Assembly (NCBI RefSeq): GCF_018812025.1
Contig: NC_063063.1
Span: 9,044,663-9,108,662 of the forward strand
Reading direction: 5' to 3'
DNA length: 64,000 nt
DNA from: Megalobrama amblycephala
Taxonomy: Eukaryota > Chordata > Actinopteri > Cypriniformes > Xenocyprididae
A program made the translations under genes and the position numbers. Under the pieces are notes generated by a model. The model searched no databases, was not told the origin of the DNA, and saw only the letters and a list, made by a program, of their open reading frames with translations. Shown here piece after piece: positions 46,991-59,339 of this stretch (position 1 is its first letter; each line of letters opens with the position of its first letter).

Positions 46991-48332
46991 GAAGAAGGTG
47001 GAGCGGCAGCGCTGTGTCTCCCCCCCGGCTTCGGCTTCAGAGGTTGAAAAACTGAACGCCAAACTAACTGAGTACGAGGATCGGGAAAGGCGAGTGAATC
47101 TACGCATTTATGGGTTCCCGGAACGTGTTGAGGATAAAGATGCCATATCGTTTCTGAGAGTCACTCTCCCTGAAATTCTTCATACTGACTTTCAAGGAGG
47201 GCTTGGATTTGGAGCGTGCTCATCGGTCGCTACTACCAGCTAAACCCGGAGCCCCTCCAAGGCCTTTTATCGTGCGGTTTTTGAGGTTTCAACAGAAGGA
47301 GCGAGTGAGACAACTTGCTAGAGAAATCGGGGATGTCCGTTGGCAGAATCATAAGATTAGCTTCTATCAAGACTTCTCCAAGGCCACGCAGGAGCGACGA
47401 CACTCCTTTCTGGAATGTAAACGATTGCTTCATGCAGCGAAGATCCCGTTTGGTATCGGCTATCCTGCAGTGCTTTCATTCACAATGCCAGGCAGGATAA
47501 AGCATCGCTTTGAAGATCCTAAGAAGGCCTTGATATGCATAAGAGACCTTTGAGTGTCCCCGTTTTTTTTTTTTTTTCCGCGGTGGTGTAAGTTATATGC
47601 ATTTTGCATTTTTGCATTTTGCAGAATGACTCGGGTAAGATAATCTAATTTATGTTCCGATCTCCATCTCTACCTCTGACATATTTGTAAAGGAACTTTT
47701 CTGGTTTATAACACTAGAGGTTGGAGATGCCACTTTATTTTCATTATTATTAATTAATTATTATTATTTTTTATTCTCTTTGCATTGTTTTCGGCATCGA
47801 TACCTCATAGACCTACCACCTATTTTCATTTTATTGTCTTTATTGCTATTTTTATATGTACATTCTTTGTTTCATTTTGTAGGCTGTGGGCATTATTATT
47901 ATCAGGTATGCCTTTTCATTTCTGCCTGGGTTGTACCTCATGCGTCTGTTGGATGGGGGGCGTATCCGTGCATTTCGCGGCCTGTTAAGGGTATACATAC
48001 CACTTTGTTAAAAGACAGACGTTTTGTCTAAATTGTTGAAGTAAATATTCACACTGTTGCTATTAGACTTTTTGATAATCGGTGGTGCTGCTACCATACT
48101 TGAGTGGCCAGCATCTCTTAGTTTCTTGAGTAAGTTATCCAGTTGTGGATTTATCAGGAAGGTTTGACAGGATTTTTTTTTTTTTTTTCTTCACCTTCCT
48201 TTTCCTTTTTTGGGTGTTTTGGATGTTTTTTGCCTTTTCCTGTTCTTGGGGTGTTTTTCTTCTATGAATCCAGACTTCTCTCTTAGCGTTGTGGGGACAA
48301 CTTAATTTTATTTGTATAAATTTTCCTAGCAT

Positions 48333-49852
48333 ATGACAGCTCTTAATCTCGTTTCAGTCAACGCCAGAGGTCTTAACATTCCACACAAAAGGACCACTGT
48401 ACTAGAATTTCTCCGTAAGACAAATATAGATTTTGCTATGATTCAGGAGACACACTTATTGCGCAAAGATGTGGGTCAATTAGCCAATAAGTTTTACCAC
48501 CCTATTGCTACTTCCTCTGCTACTACAAAATGTAAAGGGGTAATGGTTTTGTGTAAACGCAAACTGAAATTTGATTTGATTGACTCTTGGGCGGATGATG
48601 CAGGTCGCATAGCCATTGCAAAGATTTGCATGGATGGGAAAAACATTGCACTTATTTCTGCTTATGCCCCTAACACATTTGAGCACACTTTTTTTCAACT
48701 ATTAACTAAATCCTTGCTTGATCTCACAGGGTTTTATTTAGTTCTCGGGGCGGATTTCAATGCGGTGTGGGACAGCGGCATGGACAGAACAGGTGGCAGC
48801 GAGACTAGGGACCAACATCTTGCATCTGAGGCGTTGCAGCACTGGGCATCCGAAACAGGCATGGTTGATGTATGGCGTTTGTTAAACCCTTCTTTAAAAG
48901 ATTTTTCATTTTACTCAGGGAGACATAAATCCTTCTCGAGATTAGATTTTATTTTTACCTCAAAAGATTTATTTCAAAATATTCAAAATGCGCATTACAT
49001 TCCGGTTACCTGGTCTGATCACAAACCCATATGTTGTTCGGTCACTGTCCGCCCATCCTCCACTAAAGCCCCCAGGTGGCGTTTTAATGCTTCCTTACTA
49101 CGAGATGAAACATTTAAAACTCAATTTGAAACAAATTTCAGTGAATTTTTGGAATTTAATGTTGGCTCTGTTCTTGATCCAAGGATACTTTGGGAGGCGG
49201 TGAAAGGCTTCATAAGGAGTAACACCACTCTATATGCTTCAACTCAAAACAAAGAGCGTGCAGCCAGATTGGAAGCTTTAGAATTAAAATATGCAACCCT
49301 TGATGCTTCCCTGCAACATCATTTTAACGATTATACAGCCTTACAGAAGGAACTGATTAAAAAGGAGATAAACTCTCTTCTGAGGCGCCGTTCAGAATTC
49401 CTCATGCACAAAACAAGACAAACTTACTATTTTAACTCTTCAAAACCCAGTCGTTTACTTGCAATGAAACTCCGGATGGATGAGCACTTTGCTGATATTT
49501 TTTGCATTAAAGACAAAGACGGCATTATACAATGTGACCCAAAAAAAGTAAACGATTCTTTCGCCTCCTTTTATCAGGAATTATATAATTCGGAAGGTAA
49601 TTTTGACAAACATGTTTGCAATATTTTCCTGAATGGCGTCAAACTATCTCGCCTTAGTACTGATGAATCTATAAAATTAGATCGCCCTGTCACATTGCAG
49701 GAGTGCGAGGCAGCTGTTAGGGAAATGCGTAAAGGTAGATCACCAGGGCCGGATGGAATTCCACCTGAATTTTACCTCACCTTTTGGCCCCTGATCGGTT
49801 CCGCTGTTATTGGATATGATTCATTACTCAATCAGAGTGGGGTCATTTTCTA
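48333..49852 (+). pseudogene. LINE ORF2 5' part: AP endonuclease and RT N-terminus
   Basis: A 506-codon open frame carries the endonuclease/exonuclease/phosphatase fold. It would nick target DNA to prime reverse transcription. Visible active-site blocks are VNARG (N), IQETH (E), GADFNAVWD (DxN) and WSDHKPI (SDH). A linker follows, then the first RT block GRSPGPDGIPPEFYLTFWP. The frame stops at 49853 where RT should continue; the next pieces lie in other frames (49858-49925, 49998-50681). It starts MTALNLVSVNARG, the usual position for this ORF. Confidence 0.9.
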
Positions 49853-51494
49853 GGGATGTTAATTCCGCACTAATTTCTCTCCTTCTTAAAAAAGGGAAGG
49901 ATCCTGTTGAGTGCTCCAGCTACAGGACCTCTCTCGCTTTTAAATGCAGATTTAAAGATTTACGCAAAAGTATTGGCCCGAACGACTCCAGGGTCATATG
50001 ACAGAATTGGTTCATAGCGACCAGACAGGGTTTATAAAGTCTAGACTTGCTGCAGATAATGTTAGAAGATTATTGCACATTATAGTTGGTGCTCAAGGCT
50101 TTAGTTCTCCGGCCGCTGTCCTTTCACTAGATGCAATGAAGGCCTTTGACCGCCTGGAATGGCCTTTTCTATGGTCAGTACTGGAGTTCATGGGGATCGG
50201 TCTGCCATTTATTAAAATGATTAAGGTGCTGTATACAAATCCAACAGCTGTAGTACTGACAAGCAAAATCCGTTCCTCTCCCTTTGCTGTCTCGAGAGGG
50301 TCAAGACAAGGCTGCCCTCTTAGCCCTCTGTTATTCGCACTTTCTCTTGAACCACTGGCGCAAGCCATCCGGGACTCACCTACAATCTCTCCAATTTCTG
50401 TTAAGGGTACAAAGCATCATATCTCGCTGTATGCTGATGATGTTTTACTGTATATAAACAACCCAGCGCAATGTATTCCACATGTTTTGTCAACCTTTGA
50501 TCTTTATGGCAAGCTCTCTGGTTTTAAAATAAACTGGCAGAAATCAGCCTTGCTACCTCTAAATCAGGCAATGTGTAATGCTCCCATTAATGCATCTATT
50601 CCAGTCACTAAAAACTTTACTTATCTGGGGATAGACATCTCTTCCTCTATACAGACAATTATCAAAAAACAATTTTTGTAAAACACTTAACAAGGTTGTG
50701 GCAGATCTGGACAGGTGGTCTAACCTGCCAAACTTCGCTTCGTGGTAGGGTAGCCATAATTAAAATGAATATTCTCCCCAGAGTCAATTTTATCAGTTCA
50801 ATGCTCCCTCTTCCTCCGCCCTCTAAATACTGGAGCACATTACAATCAGCAATAACTAAATTTCTGTGGCATGGTAAACGACCTCGCATCAAGCTCACCA
50901 CTTTGTAACGAGAAAGGCAGGCTGGTGGTCTGTCTCTCCCAAATGTTAAGCTCTATGAGTGGGCCTTTATTCTTAGACCTCTCCTATCCTGGTTTCAGTC
51001 TGATGCTCAAGTGTCTTGGCGAACTCTGGAGGAACAGATAATAGCTCCATACTCTTTTACTAACATTCTGCAATCTAAGATCTCACCCAATCACTGCTGT
51101 ATGAGATTTGGACCCATGATTTCATATTTGTTATGGGTATGGAGGAGGGTGGAAAAATTTACTGGTTGCTCTTCTATTTGGGATCCATATTCTCCAATAT
51201 TTAATAATGAGCGATTATTGATTGGCGGTCGTCCTATTCGATTTCCTGATTGGGAAAAAAAGAATGTTCATACACTTGGCGATATTTATGGGAAGGAGGG
51301 GTTACTCACTTTTCAGAACATATGTATTAAGCATGGTATACCACGCACCTCCTTTTTCTTTTATTTGCAACTGAGATCGACCTTTAAAAAGCAATGGTGC
51401 CCCTTTACAGGCCCCTCTCACACCACATCCACTTCGTAAATTGTTTCACTCTGCTGGGAGTACAAAGGACTTTGTGTCGACACTTTATGGGTAC

Positions 51495-52391
51495 TGTCAG
51501 GGTTCTGTCACTTCTGTCTAGTTTATTTCTTGGTTTTGTGACAGAGTTCTGACACTCCCGTTCTTGTCCTGTTTTTGTGGGAGCGTACAGTCTCGAGTGT
51601 TCTCGAGCCGTGCGCTCTCTCGTCTGCGTGCCTTGTTTCATGTTGGGAGCGTGGCGTTCGGATCCCGGCACCCATGTCTAGTTTGGTTTCGGTTTCGTGT
51701 CGGGATTCGGACACTCGCGCTCCCAGTCCTGTCTTTATTGTGAGCGCACGGTTTGTGTGTACTTTCACTTGCCGTGTGCTCTTGTCTCATGTTTTGTGTA
51801 GCACGCGGTCATTTCCACCTGCCGCGTGCTTTCATGTTGTGTTTTTGTCTTGTGTTGTGTAGCACGCAGTCTGTGTTTCACGGGCTGAGTGCTCTCATGT
51901 TGTCTCGTTTTGTGTGAACACGTGGCTTATGAGTTTTCATAGTCACGTGTTCATGTCTCGTCTTGTGTAAGCACATGGCTTGTGATTTGTCTTCATTGGC
52001 CATGTGCTTGTGTCTTTGTTTTGTTTGGTGTGAGCACATGGCTTGTCATGTGTTTCTTTGTGCCATGTGCTCTCATGTCTATTGTCTTGACCCCGCCCAT
52101 CTTGTTACCTGATTATTGGTTGATTTGCCCCACCTGTCCTCCCTCGTTACCTGCCTTGTTTGCTCTCCTATTTATTCTCACTGTGTTTGCAGTCCTGTGC
52201 TGGTTCGTTGTCGTATTTTCCCCTTGTGTGTCAAGTCTAGTCAAGTCAAGTCCCAGTCTAGTCAAGTTTTATTCTTGTCTGTTTTCCCCCACGGGGTTGT
52301 TTTTGTTGTGTTTTTGTTTTTATTTTTATTATTAATAAAAAGCCCTTCCTTCCCTGCATTTGAGTCCTCGCTCCCTTCCTGAAACCTGACA
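51495..52391 (+). mobile_element. 897-bp solo LTR inserted in the LINE
   Basis: It starts TGTCAGGGTTCTGTCAC and ends CTGAAACCTGACA. The flanks GGTAC (51490-51494) and GGTTC (52392-52396) match at 4 of 5 bases. An AATAAA-type signal (ATTAATAAAAAGC) is near 52331. The LINE reading frame stops on one side and resumes on the other. The first part is a degenerate array of hairpin units (51580-52072). Confidence 0.85.
51580..52072 (+). repeat. Array of about seven degenerate hairpin units in the LTR
   Basis: Each unit of about 50-60 bp has two arms flanking a 13-20-nt spacer. AGCACGCGG/CCGCGTGCT is at 51800-51830, GAACACGTG/CACGTGTTC at 51916-51952, and AGCACATGG/CCATGTGCT at 51970-52008 and again at 52033-52071. 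Weaker units are at 51581-51617, 51742-51781 and 51861-51893. The core changes on both arms together. Confidence 0.75.
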
Positions 52392-53015
52392 GGTTCTTGC
52401 TGCGGTATGCTTATAGACCTCTGGCGTTGGACATTGTGTGGAGGAAAGATGTTCCAGATTTGGAGCCATCATTTGATTGGGAAAAAGTATGGATCAATAT
52501 AGGTTTGTCATCCAGAAACCCAGATCACCAGCAAATACATTATAATTATGTACACAGGGTATATTTAACTCCCAGGAAGCTTCATTTAATGAAGGTTATC
52601 GACAATCCTATGTGTACTTTCTGTTCCTCCAAAGCGATTGGTAGTTACTTTCACATGTTTTGGGAATGTACCCCAGTGGCTGACTTCTGGAAGATGATTG
52701 CCTTTAACCTCTCTAGGTTGTTTAAGATTAGATTGCCCTGTACGCCTGCTACACTCATTTTGAATGATTTGTCAAGGTTGGGTTTGACACTGGATAAGAG
52801 AAGAGCTTTGCTGGCTGGACTAACGGCTGCAAAAAAACTAATTGCCACACGCTGGAAACCTCCACATTTACTCTCTCTTCGAGCTTGGGTTTTAACGTAT
52901 TTGGATATCGTTTACTTGGAGTTGTCGATAGCTAGAGTCCACGGTGCAAAAGAATCAGCGGTGGAAGCTTGGCTTTCACTGCTGACTACCCTCCGTGGGT
53001 TTCAGATGTAATTTG

Positions 53016-53067
53016 TAACTGAGATTTGGAGATCTGGATCCAGAGGGTGGGTGGGTATTACATAGGG

Positions 53068-53102
<35 letters not shown>

Positions 53103-53925
53103 CTCTTTGTTAATCATACGCATTATTATTTATGCTTATATGTAGGTATATATGCAAATGTATACGTAGATGTGTATATGTATCTGTATGTATGTGTATA
53201 TGTACACATATGTATGTGTGTGTACATGCATGTATGTATATATTATATACTGTTATTTATTTATTCATTTATTTATTTATTTATTTATTTTTTTGCCGTG
53301 TATATACCTTCATGTATTGTTCTCTTTAAAATGTATAAAAATAAAAAAAGATTTGATCACAAAAAAAGAGAAATTTGTAATGTTGGACAATAAATACATA
53401 TCAGCTTGATTTTGCAGTGTTGTCTAATTTCTGTTAAAGCAAAAGTGTCCAAAATTGGGAATTATGTGATAACTGACACAGCAATGCATCATGTGTTATA
53501 AGATCATTATGTTTGTAGTGTGATCCATTAAAAAGTACAATATATATTCAGACCTGTTACTATTAGCCTACTCCACTAGGTCTGAAATATATTGTTCGTT
53601 GCAAACATGATGATCTTAAATGTATGAATTATTAATTTACTATTAATAAAAGTGTAAGGTTGCATAAAATGGAAATACTCAAAGTAGGCTAACTACGTTA
53701 CCTCAGATGGTTGAATGGTTGGATTCCACAGCTGGTCAAATGAAACATATATAAGATAATACAACATTTACTGTAGGAGCCATACAATTTACTGGTGACT
53801 TAATAAAAAAAAAAAAAAAAAAAAAAACTGTTCTATTGCGCTTCTGATTTGGCAGTGAAATTTGCCGATTTTGGTGCGCAAGATGTGAAGAATGTGAAGG
53901 AATGTTATTATTTGTGCGGCTTATG
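53016..53925. other. LINE 3' tail region and unassigned flank
   Basis: A poly-T run (53072-53101) is followed by GTATAT-type and TTTA microsatellites (53150-53290), an A-rich end near 53340, and then AT-rich sequence with a poly-A at 53801-53827. No gene is seen; open frames here are low-complexity. Confidence 0.5.
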
Positions 53926-54625
53926 TTCCACCAAGTGGGAATGCAGCGAGAGCTGGCTTTGAACAATATGTCACATGTAAAACACATGACAATAAGATTT
54001 TTGACAAACGTTACACTAACATTAAAAATGCATATACTGCTAAATATAAACCACCTCTAGCAAATTCTGATCACAAAATCATACATCCACAATTCCAACC
54101 TATAGGTCTGTGCTTAAGCAAAATAAACCACAGACTAAAACAGTGGCTGTGTGGTCAGAAGACACTGCTGAAACACTCAAAGGATGATTTGCTTGTACAG
54201 AATAGACTATCTTTCAGAGTACAAATTTAGAAGACACCACTGAGTCAACAACTTGCTACATCCTTTTTGTGTACATAATGTTGTGGCAAAAAACAAAACA
54301 AAAAAGACATTATTATGTACCCTAACAACAAGCCATATGTTACAAAGAAAGTAAAGGAGTGCATTAACAGGAAAAAAGCTGCTTTCAGGAATGGTGATCG
54401 AATGCAACTGAAAACTGTACAACAAGAACTCAACCGGCTGCTCCGGGAGGCCTGTAGGCAACAAAAGGATATTATAGAGGAAAAGTTTGATGCATCTAAA
54501 AGACTGTGAGACTCAGTGAAAGCTATAACCAACATGGGAACTAGCAGCAGACCTTTTATTTCCATGGACGAACATCTTAAAGCAAATAAACTAAACTAAT
54601 TTTATTGTAGGTTCGAAACATATGT
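53925..54625 (+). pseudogene. Non-LTR retrotransposon fragment (endonuclease-RT linker)
   Basis: Plus-strand pieces read NIKNAYTAKYKPPLANSDHK (about 54020-54075), the end of an AP endonuclease (SDHxxI). YPNNKPYVTKKVKECINRKK (54318 onward) with FDASKRL and ITNMGTSSRPFISMDE follows: the linker before RT in fish LINEs of the L2/Rex type. Several frame breaks are present and RT itself is absent. Confidence 0.7.
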
Positions 54626-54736
54626 ATACTTTGCTGCCTTTGATATCCCACAATTTTGTGCTTCCCATTTTGTGACGTTTGAGCCAACAAATAAAGATGG
54701 TGTCTGAAAGTTGTGGTTGGTGGTCAGTTTGTGTGT

Positions 54737-55216
54737 TGTAACGGTGGCCGCCCCGATTTAACTTAAAGCATTAAAGTTTCAATTGTTCGGGCGCCAGACA
54801 AGTCAAAACTTGTCAAGAAAAAATAATAATAATTTTAGTTTCCCGGTATAGCTCATAAACCACCGATACAAAAAAAAGAACGTCATTCAAAATGGCTTAA
54901 ATGACAGTCACTGAATGAAGGCTTTCAGATCAAGATAAATGTTATTTAAAGAAAGAAAAAAAAAAAAAAAAATGAACACAACAAGACAGTTACTCAATTC
55001 ATTTTTCAACAGAATTTGTATATTTCTTTTGTCAGTAACAACCAAAACACTGTGATTCACATTGCATAATTCACAATCGATTTTTCTTTCCTTTTAACCA
55101 GTTTTCATAGAAAATTACTAAATTTCAAACAACCACAATATAAAAAAAAAAAAAAAAAAACAGACCAGCGATCATCTCGCTCAGTGTATTTGTAGTGAGG
55201 AAGCGAGCGTGTTTGC

Positions 55217-55261
<45 letters not shown>

Positions 55262-55852
55262 GCTATGATTGCTGGCTGCGTATCGGCCACACTACTGGAC
55301 AGAGAGCCCTGGAAATAGTTTGGGGATTTCAATGCGAATACCTGGGCAGGCGAGACAAACTTGGGTTACGTTGCACCCGGCAGATGAACCATTCCGGAGA
55401 TCAATTCCGCCGTCACTCTGCGATCGCGTCCGGTTGCCAAGGAACAGGTTAGGCGATTTCCCGTGAGGTTAGAAGATGTCGGAGTCAACCAATGCGAATA
55501 CCTGTAGTAGGCGAGTCAAACTGGGAGGTAGCTGGAGGTATGTTGCACCAGGAAGGCAAACAGTGCAGAGCTCAGTTCCTGACGTCACTTTAGGATTGCA
55601 CCCGGTCAGCGCACAGAAAATCCAGCAACAACAATGGCAGGCCTTCGGTTCAGGTAGCATGTGTCCCACTTCAGTAACCAACACGTCTCTTTCTCTCTCT
55701 CTTTTTTTTTTTTCTCTTTTACCTGTCTTCCTTCCGTTTCCCCTTCCTTTTATACCATTTCCTCTTTACTTCCTGATTGATCATTTCCGCCCATTTTGGA
55801 AAAGTAATTTGTATGCATTTTTTTTTCCTGTTTTCTTTTCAGTTCGCCACAC
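54737..55852 (-). repeat. 3' LTR of the Gypsy element
   Basis: It is bounded by TGTAACGGTGGCC on the left and CAGTTCGCCACA on the right. It includes a poly-A tract (54957-54971), a GT microsatellite (55217-55260) and a pyrimidine-rich block (55680-55760). Compared with the right LTR I see only a handful of substitutions (for example near 54849, 54884 and 55650). Confidence 0.93.
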
Positions 55853-55989
55853 TCTCCCCCCCTGGAAAAGACAATCCCCATTGGTTAAAAAGGGAGTATT
55901 GTCAGAAGCCAAGAAACTCCTCATCCTCGTCAGTAGATTCATGGAAAATTTCCAAAAGTTTGGATTGTTCCAGATGATTTAACTCCTCA

Positions 55990-58460
55990 GCGGTGGGAAA
56001 ACATGGCTTCAGATTACACACATGAGCGGTACGCACATCCTCACCAGTGTCTTCCAATGCCACACGATAGTTCAGTGGTCCCAGCTGTTTTATAATTCGA
56101 TAGGGACCTTTCCATTTGTTAGCAAGTTAAGCACTAAAATGGTGAAGTGCACTTGACTGTGGAAAATGTCTCAGCCATACCCGATCTCTTTCCTTATAGG
56201 TCACATCTCTTCGAGCTTTGTTGTAGCTACGGAGCTGTCTTACAGAGGCTTTCTTGCTGCATTCTTTGGCTCTAGCTTGCAACTTAGCCAGATGTTCTGT
56301 GACATTGTAAGATGGAGCAGTAGGAGAGAGATTTTTTCCCATGTAGCAGCTTGTCCATTGGCCCCTGTATTTTCCTGCCTAGGTGAAGCTCGGCTGGAGA
56401 CATACCAATGGTTTCTTGTACCGCTGAATTGAGGGCAAACTGTAGCTCAGGTAAGTGTTGGTCCCACCTTTTATGGTTATCATCCACGTATGCTGAAATC
56501 ATCTGTTTTAACGTTCTGTTCACCCGTTCTGTTAAGTTTGTCTGTGGGTGGTACGCTGTAGTCATTTTCTGGGTGACTTTCCATTTTGCACAGATGTCCT
56601 GAAAGACGGCAGACATAAACTGAGTACCCCGATCAGACAGGATGAAGTCAGGTACCCCCCAAGTGAGGATGTCTTCTCTGAGATGGGCAGCAACAGTTTG
56701 AGCAGTGGCCTTCCTCAAGGGGAATAACTCAACCCATCGGGAATAGTAATCCACGAACACTAGTAGATATTCATACCTTTGGGGGCTGCGAGGCAGAGGA
56801 GCCATGATATCTACTCCCAACATCTCATTTGGGCGAGTGGTGGTGGTCTGTTGAATTTTGCCAGCAGGTTTGTGGTTTTCACTTTTAAAGGTTTGACATT
56901 TTATACACGTTTTCACATGCTGTTTGAAAGATGTCCACATGGCTGGCCAGAAGGCGACCTGGTGTACTCTCTGGTAAGTTTTGTGAATTCCCAAATGACC
57001 ACTTAAGGGATGAGCATGATAATGATGTAGAATGTGTGGGATAAGGGTGGCAGGAACATAGATTCTGTAGTGCACTTGTCCATTTGTCAAAGGAGTTTGG
57101 TGATATAATTTGTCTTCCACTACTTCATATTGGTCTTGCACAGAAGAATCATTTTCTGCTAGTGACTGGAATATCTTCGTAATTCCTGGATCTTTGTGTT
57201 GTTCTTCCCAGAGGTCTACTGCTGAAATTGGAAATCCAGGTTCCTCCTTCTGAGTGGAGTACAGGTGGCATCCAGGTGCAGAGTGCATTCGAGATAAAGC
57301 ATCTGGGGCCTCGTTGAGTTTTCCCTTTCGGTACTCAACTACAAAGTCGAATTTCTGCAGGCGGAGGGCCCAACGGATTAGTCGTCCCGTGGTTTTTGTG
57401 GAATTCATGACCCACTGAAGAGCTGAATGATCTGTAACTATTGTGAAGAGTTTCGGTTCCAAGTAATGTTGCCATTTTTCTAGTGCCCACACTATTGCCA
57501 GACACTCTTTTTCGGTAGCTGAATAATTCATCTCCGCTTTCGTTAAAGTGCGGCTGCCATAGGCCATGACTTCCTCCAAGCCTTGCATTTTTCGTTGTGT
57601 CAACACCGCACCCAATCCTGAGTCACTGGCATCAGTGTAGACAACAAAAGGAAGCTGGAGATCCGGATGTCCCAGGATAGGAGGTGAGGTGAGACAAGAC
57701 TTCAATTTCTCAAAGGCCTGTTGACATTGTGGTGACCACTGGAAAGTACGTCCCTTTTTCTTCAAGGCATTTATAGGCTCTGCAATCTGAGAGAAATTGG
57801 GCACAAACCGATGGTACCACCCTGCCAGTCCGAGAAATCATTGCACTTCTTTAAGGTTCTTTGGTGCAGGGTAAGAACGGATAGCCTCTACTTTACTGGG
57901 GTCAGCAGAGATGCCTTTTATGTTTACCACATGTCCCAGAAATATCAGTTCCTGAAGGCAGAATTTGCTCTTTTTCAGGTTGATGGTTAAACCAGCTGTG
58001 TGCAACCGGGAGAAGACAGTCTGCAGATCCTGGAAGTGTTGGGTGACAGAGGGTGAGTAAATGATAATGTCATCAATATACACGAAACATATTCTTCCTC
58101 GTAGTTCACCTAGAACAGTCTCCATTAATCGCTGAAATGTTGCTGGAGCATTCTTCAGCCCAAATGGCATGACATTGAACTGGTATAAGCCAGATGGAGC
58201 GATGAAGGCAGTCTTGGACTTGCTCTCTGGTTCCATCGTCACCTGCCAGTAACCACTGTTGAGGTCAATGCTGGAGAAAATAACTGAGCCGGAAAAGGAT
58301 TCCAAGATCTCAGTAATATTAGGTAGAGGATAGGCATCTCTCTCAGTAATAGCATTGACCCTCCTGTAATCCACACAGAATCTCAAGCTGCCATCCTTTC
58401 TTTGGGACCAGGACAATGGGTGAAGCCCAAGCAGAGTGTGAAGGTTCGATGAGACCATTT
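55990..58460 (-). pseudogene. Gypsy pol: RT, RNase H and integrase
   Basis: The RT part (58458-57838) shows DGSLRFCVDYRRVNAITERD, MPFGLKNAPATFQRLM and the catalytic FVYIDDIIIYS. A stop at 57838-57840 interrupts it in LKEVQ*FLG. The same frame then runs on as a 506-codon stretch (57804-56284) with RNase H (FVVYTDASDSGLGAVLTQ, YSATEKECLAIVWALEKW, IVTDHSALQWV). Integrase follows: HHCC zinc finger at HAHPLSGHLGIHKTYQRVH and CIKCQTF, catalytic D at LGVDIMAPLP, D at LSDRGTQF and E at TERVNRTLKQM. A frameshift near 56325 separates the C-terminal part (56342-56127). No chromodomain is seen, unlike the relic at 19497-22205. Confidence 0.93.
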
Positions 58461-59193
58461 TTTAACATTTCTTTAACTTGTTCTTGTACCACATCTTGTT
58501 TCTCTGGGGTTAATCGATATGGACGCTGTTTGATGGGTACAGGGTGGACAGTATAAAGACAATGCTGGAGTACAGTTGTTCTTCCGAGCTGGAGAGTACA
58601 GACTTGAGGATTGTTCTCTAGGAGATGAAGTAGTTGACACTTTCTTTCAGGAAGGTAAGTGTGCTTGTCTACTAGAGTCCTTATTAAAGTTTGGTCATCC
58701 AGATTATCTGGAGGCTGGGATACCCTTGTGATTTGCGGTGGAGGAATAGAGCTGAACAGTGAGAGAGTTTGGGCTGACCTTTTTCTGTGTGCTTTCTTTT
58801 CCAGATGCAGGAATTCTTCTAGCAGGAATGCTAGCTTGTCCAGGCTGGAAAGGATATTCATTGTTGGGAGTGGACTTGAAAGAATATTTTCCATCTGCAA
58901 CATTGATCTGCAGCCCACTGGTGAATATAAAATCCAATCCCAAGACCACCGAGTACACTAGAGCTTTGGAGGAAAGGATGGCTACAGGTATGGAAAAGAC
59001 TTGGTTGTGGAGGGTTATATCCATTTTTGTCCACCCTACAGGTACTGGCAGTCTCGCCATTTGCCAAGTAGAGGGGTCCAAGGGACCAAAGGCAGAGTGT
59101 GTCAGCGGAGGCGAGCTCTGTCCACAAGCTCTCATGTAAAGAGAGTATAGCTTGCCCCTGTGTCAATGATAGCCTTTCCTGTCCAGTGGCCAA
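58343..59193 (-). pseudogene. Gypsy protease and RT N-terminus
   Basis: The aspartic-protease signature IIDTGASYTLF is readable at about 59174-59142, in a different frame from the rest of the domain (59135-58704, VVLGLDFIFTSGLQINVADG). The RT lead-in (KQRPYRLTPEKQDVVQEQVK, SAWASPIVLVPKK) occupies a third frame at 58918-58343. Two or three single-base shifts would account for this. Confidence 0.85.
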
Positions 59194-59339
59194 TGGTTAC
59201 AGGCACAACTAACTGCTGAGGTATGGACTCACGTTTAGAAGTTAAAGGTTCAGTTTTGGCAGATGGCTGGGATGGAGGTGTGACGGTCAGAGCGTTACTG
59301 GATGGCCTTCCGCCTGTCTTCTGAGAAGGAAAAGTTTGC

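Larger units (their letters stand above)
46990..53015 (+). mobile_element. L1/Tx1-type LINE, nearly full length, interrupted and frameshifted
   Basis: ORF1 (about 46998-47553, one frameshift near 47205) has a coiled-coil/RRM-like protein: RERRVNLRIYGFPERVED, then PRPFIVRFLRFQQKERV. The ORF2 endonuclease starts at 48333 (NLVSVNARGLNIPHKR, MIQETHL, LGADFNAVWD, TWSDHKPICC). RT follows with [39 protein letters not shown] and YADDVLLYI (about 50430). The C-terminal domain runs 50696-51439 and resumes at 52397-53011, with the zinc knuckle CTFCSSKAIGSYFHMFWEC. A solo LTR (51495-52391) splits it. Frame breaks at about 49850, 49930, 49985, 50685 and 50910 make it inactive. A poly-T/GT-rich tail follows from 53070. 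Confidence 0.93.

Noticed and set aside
51405..51768. Overlapping minus-strand open frames as genes
   Set aside because: They lie in the GC-rich repeat array of the solo LTR and are its low-information antisense reading.
53067..53409. 108-codon plus-strand frame rich in Phe, Tyr and Cys
   Set aside because: It is the translation of poly-T and GTAT microsatellites after the LINE.
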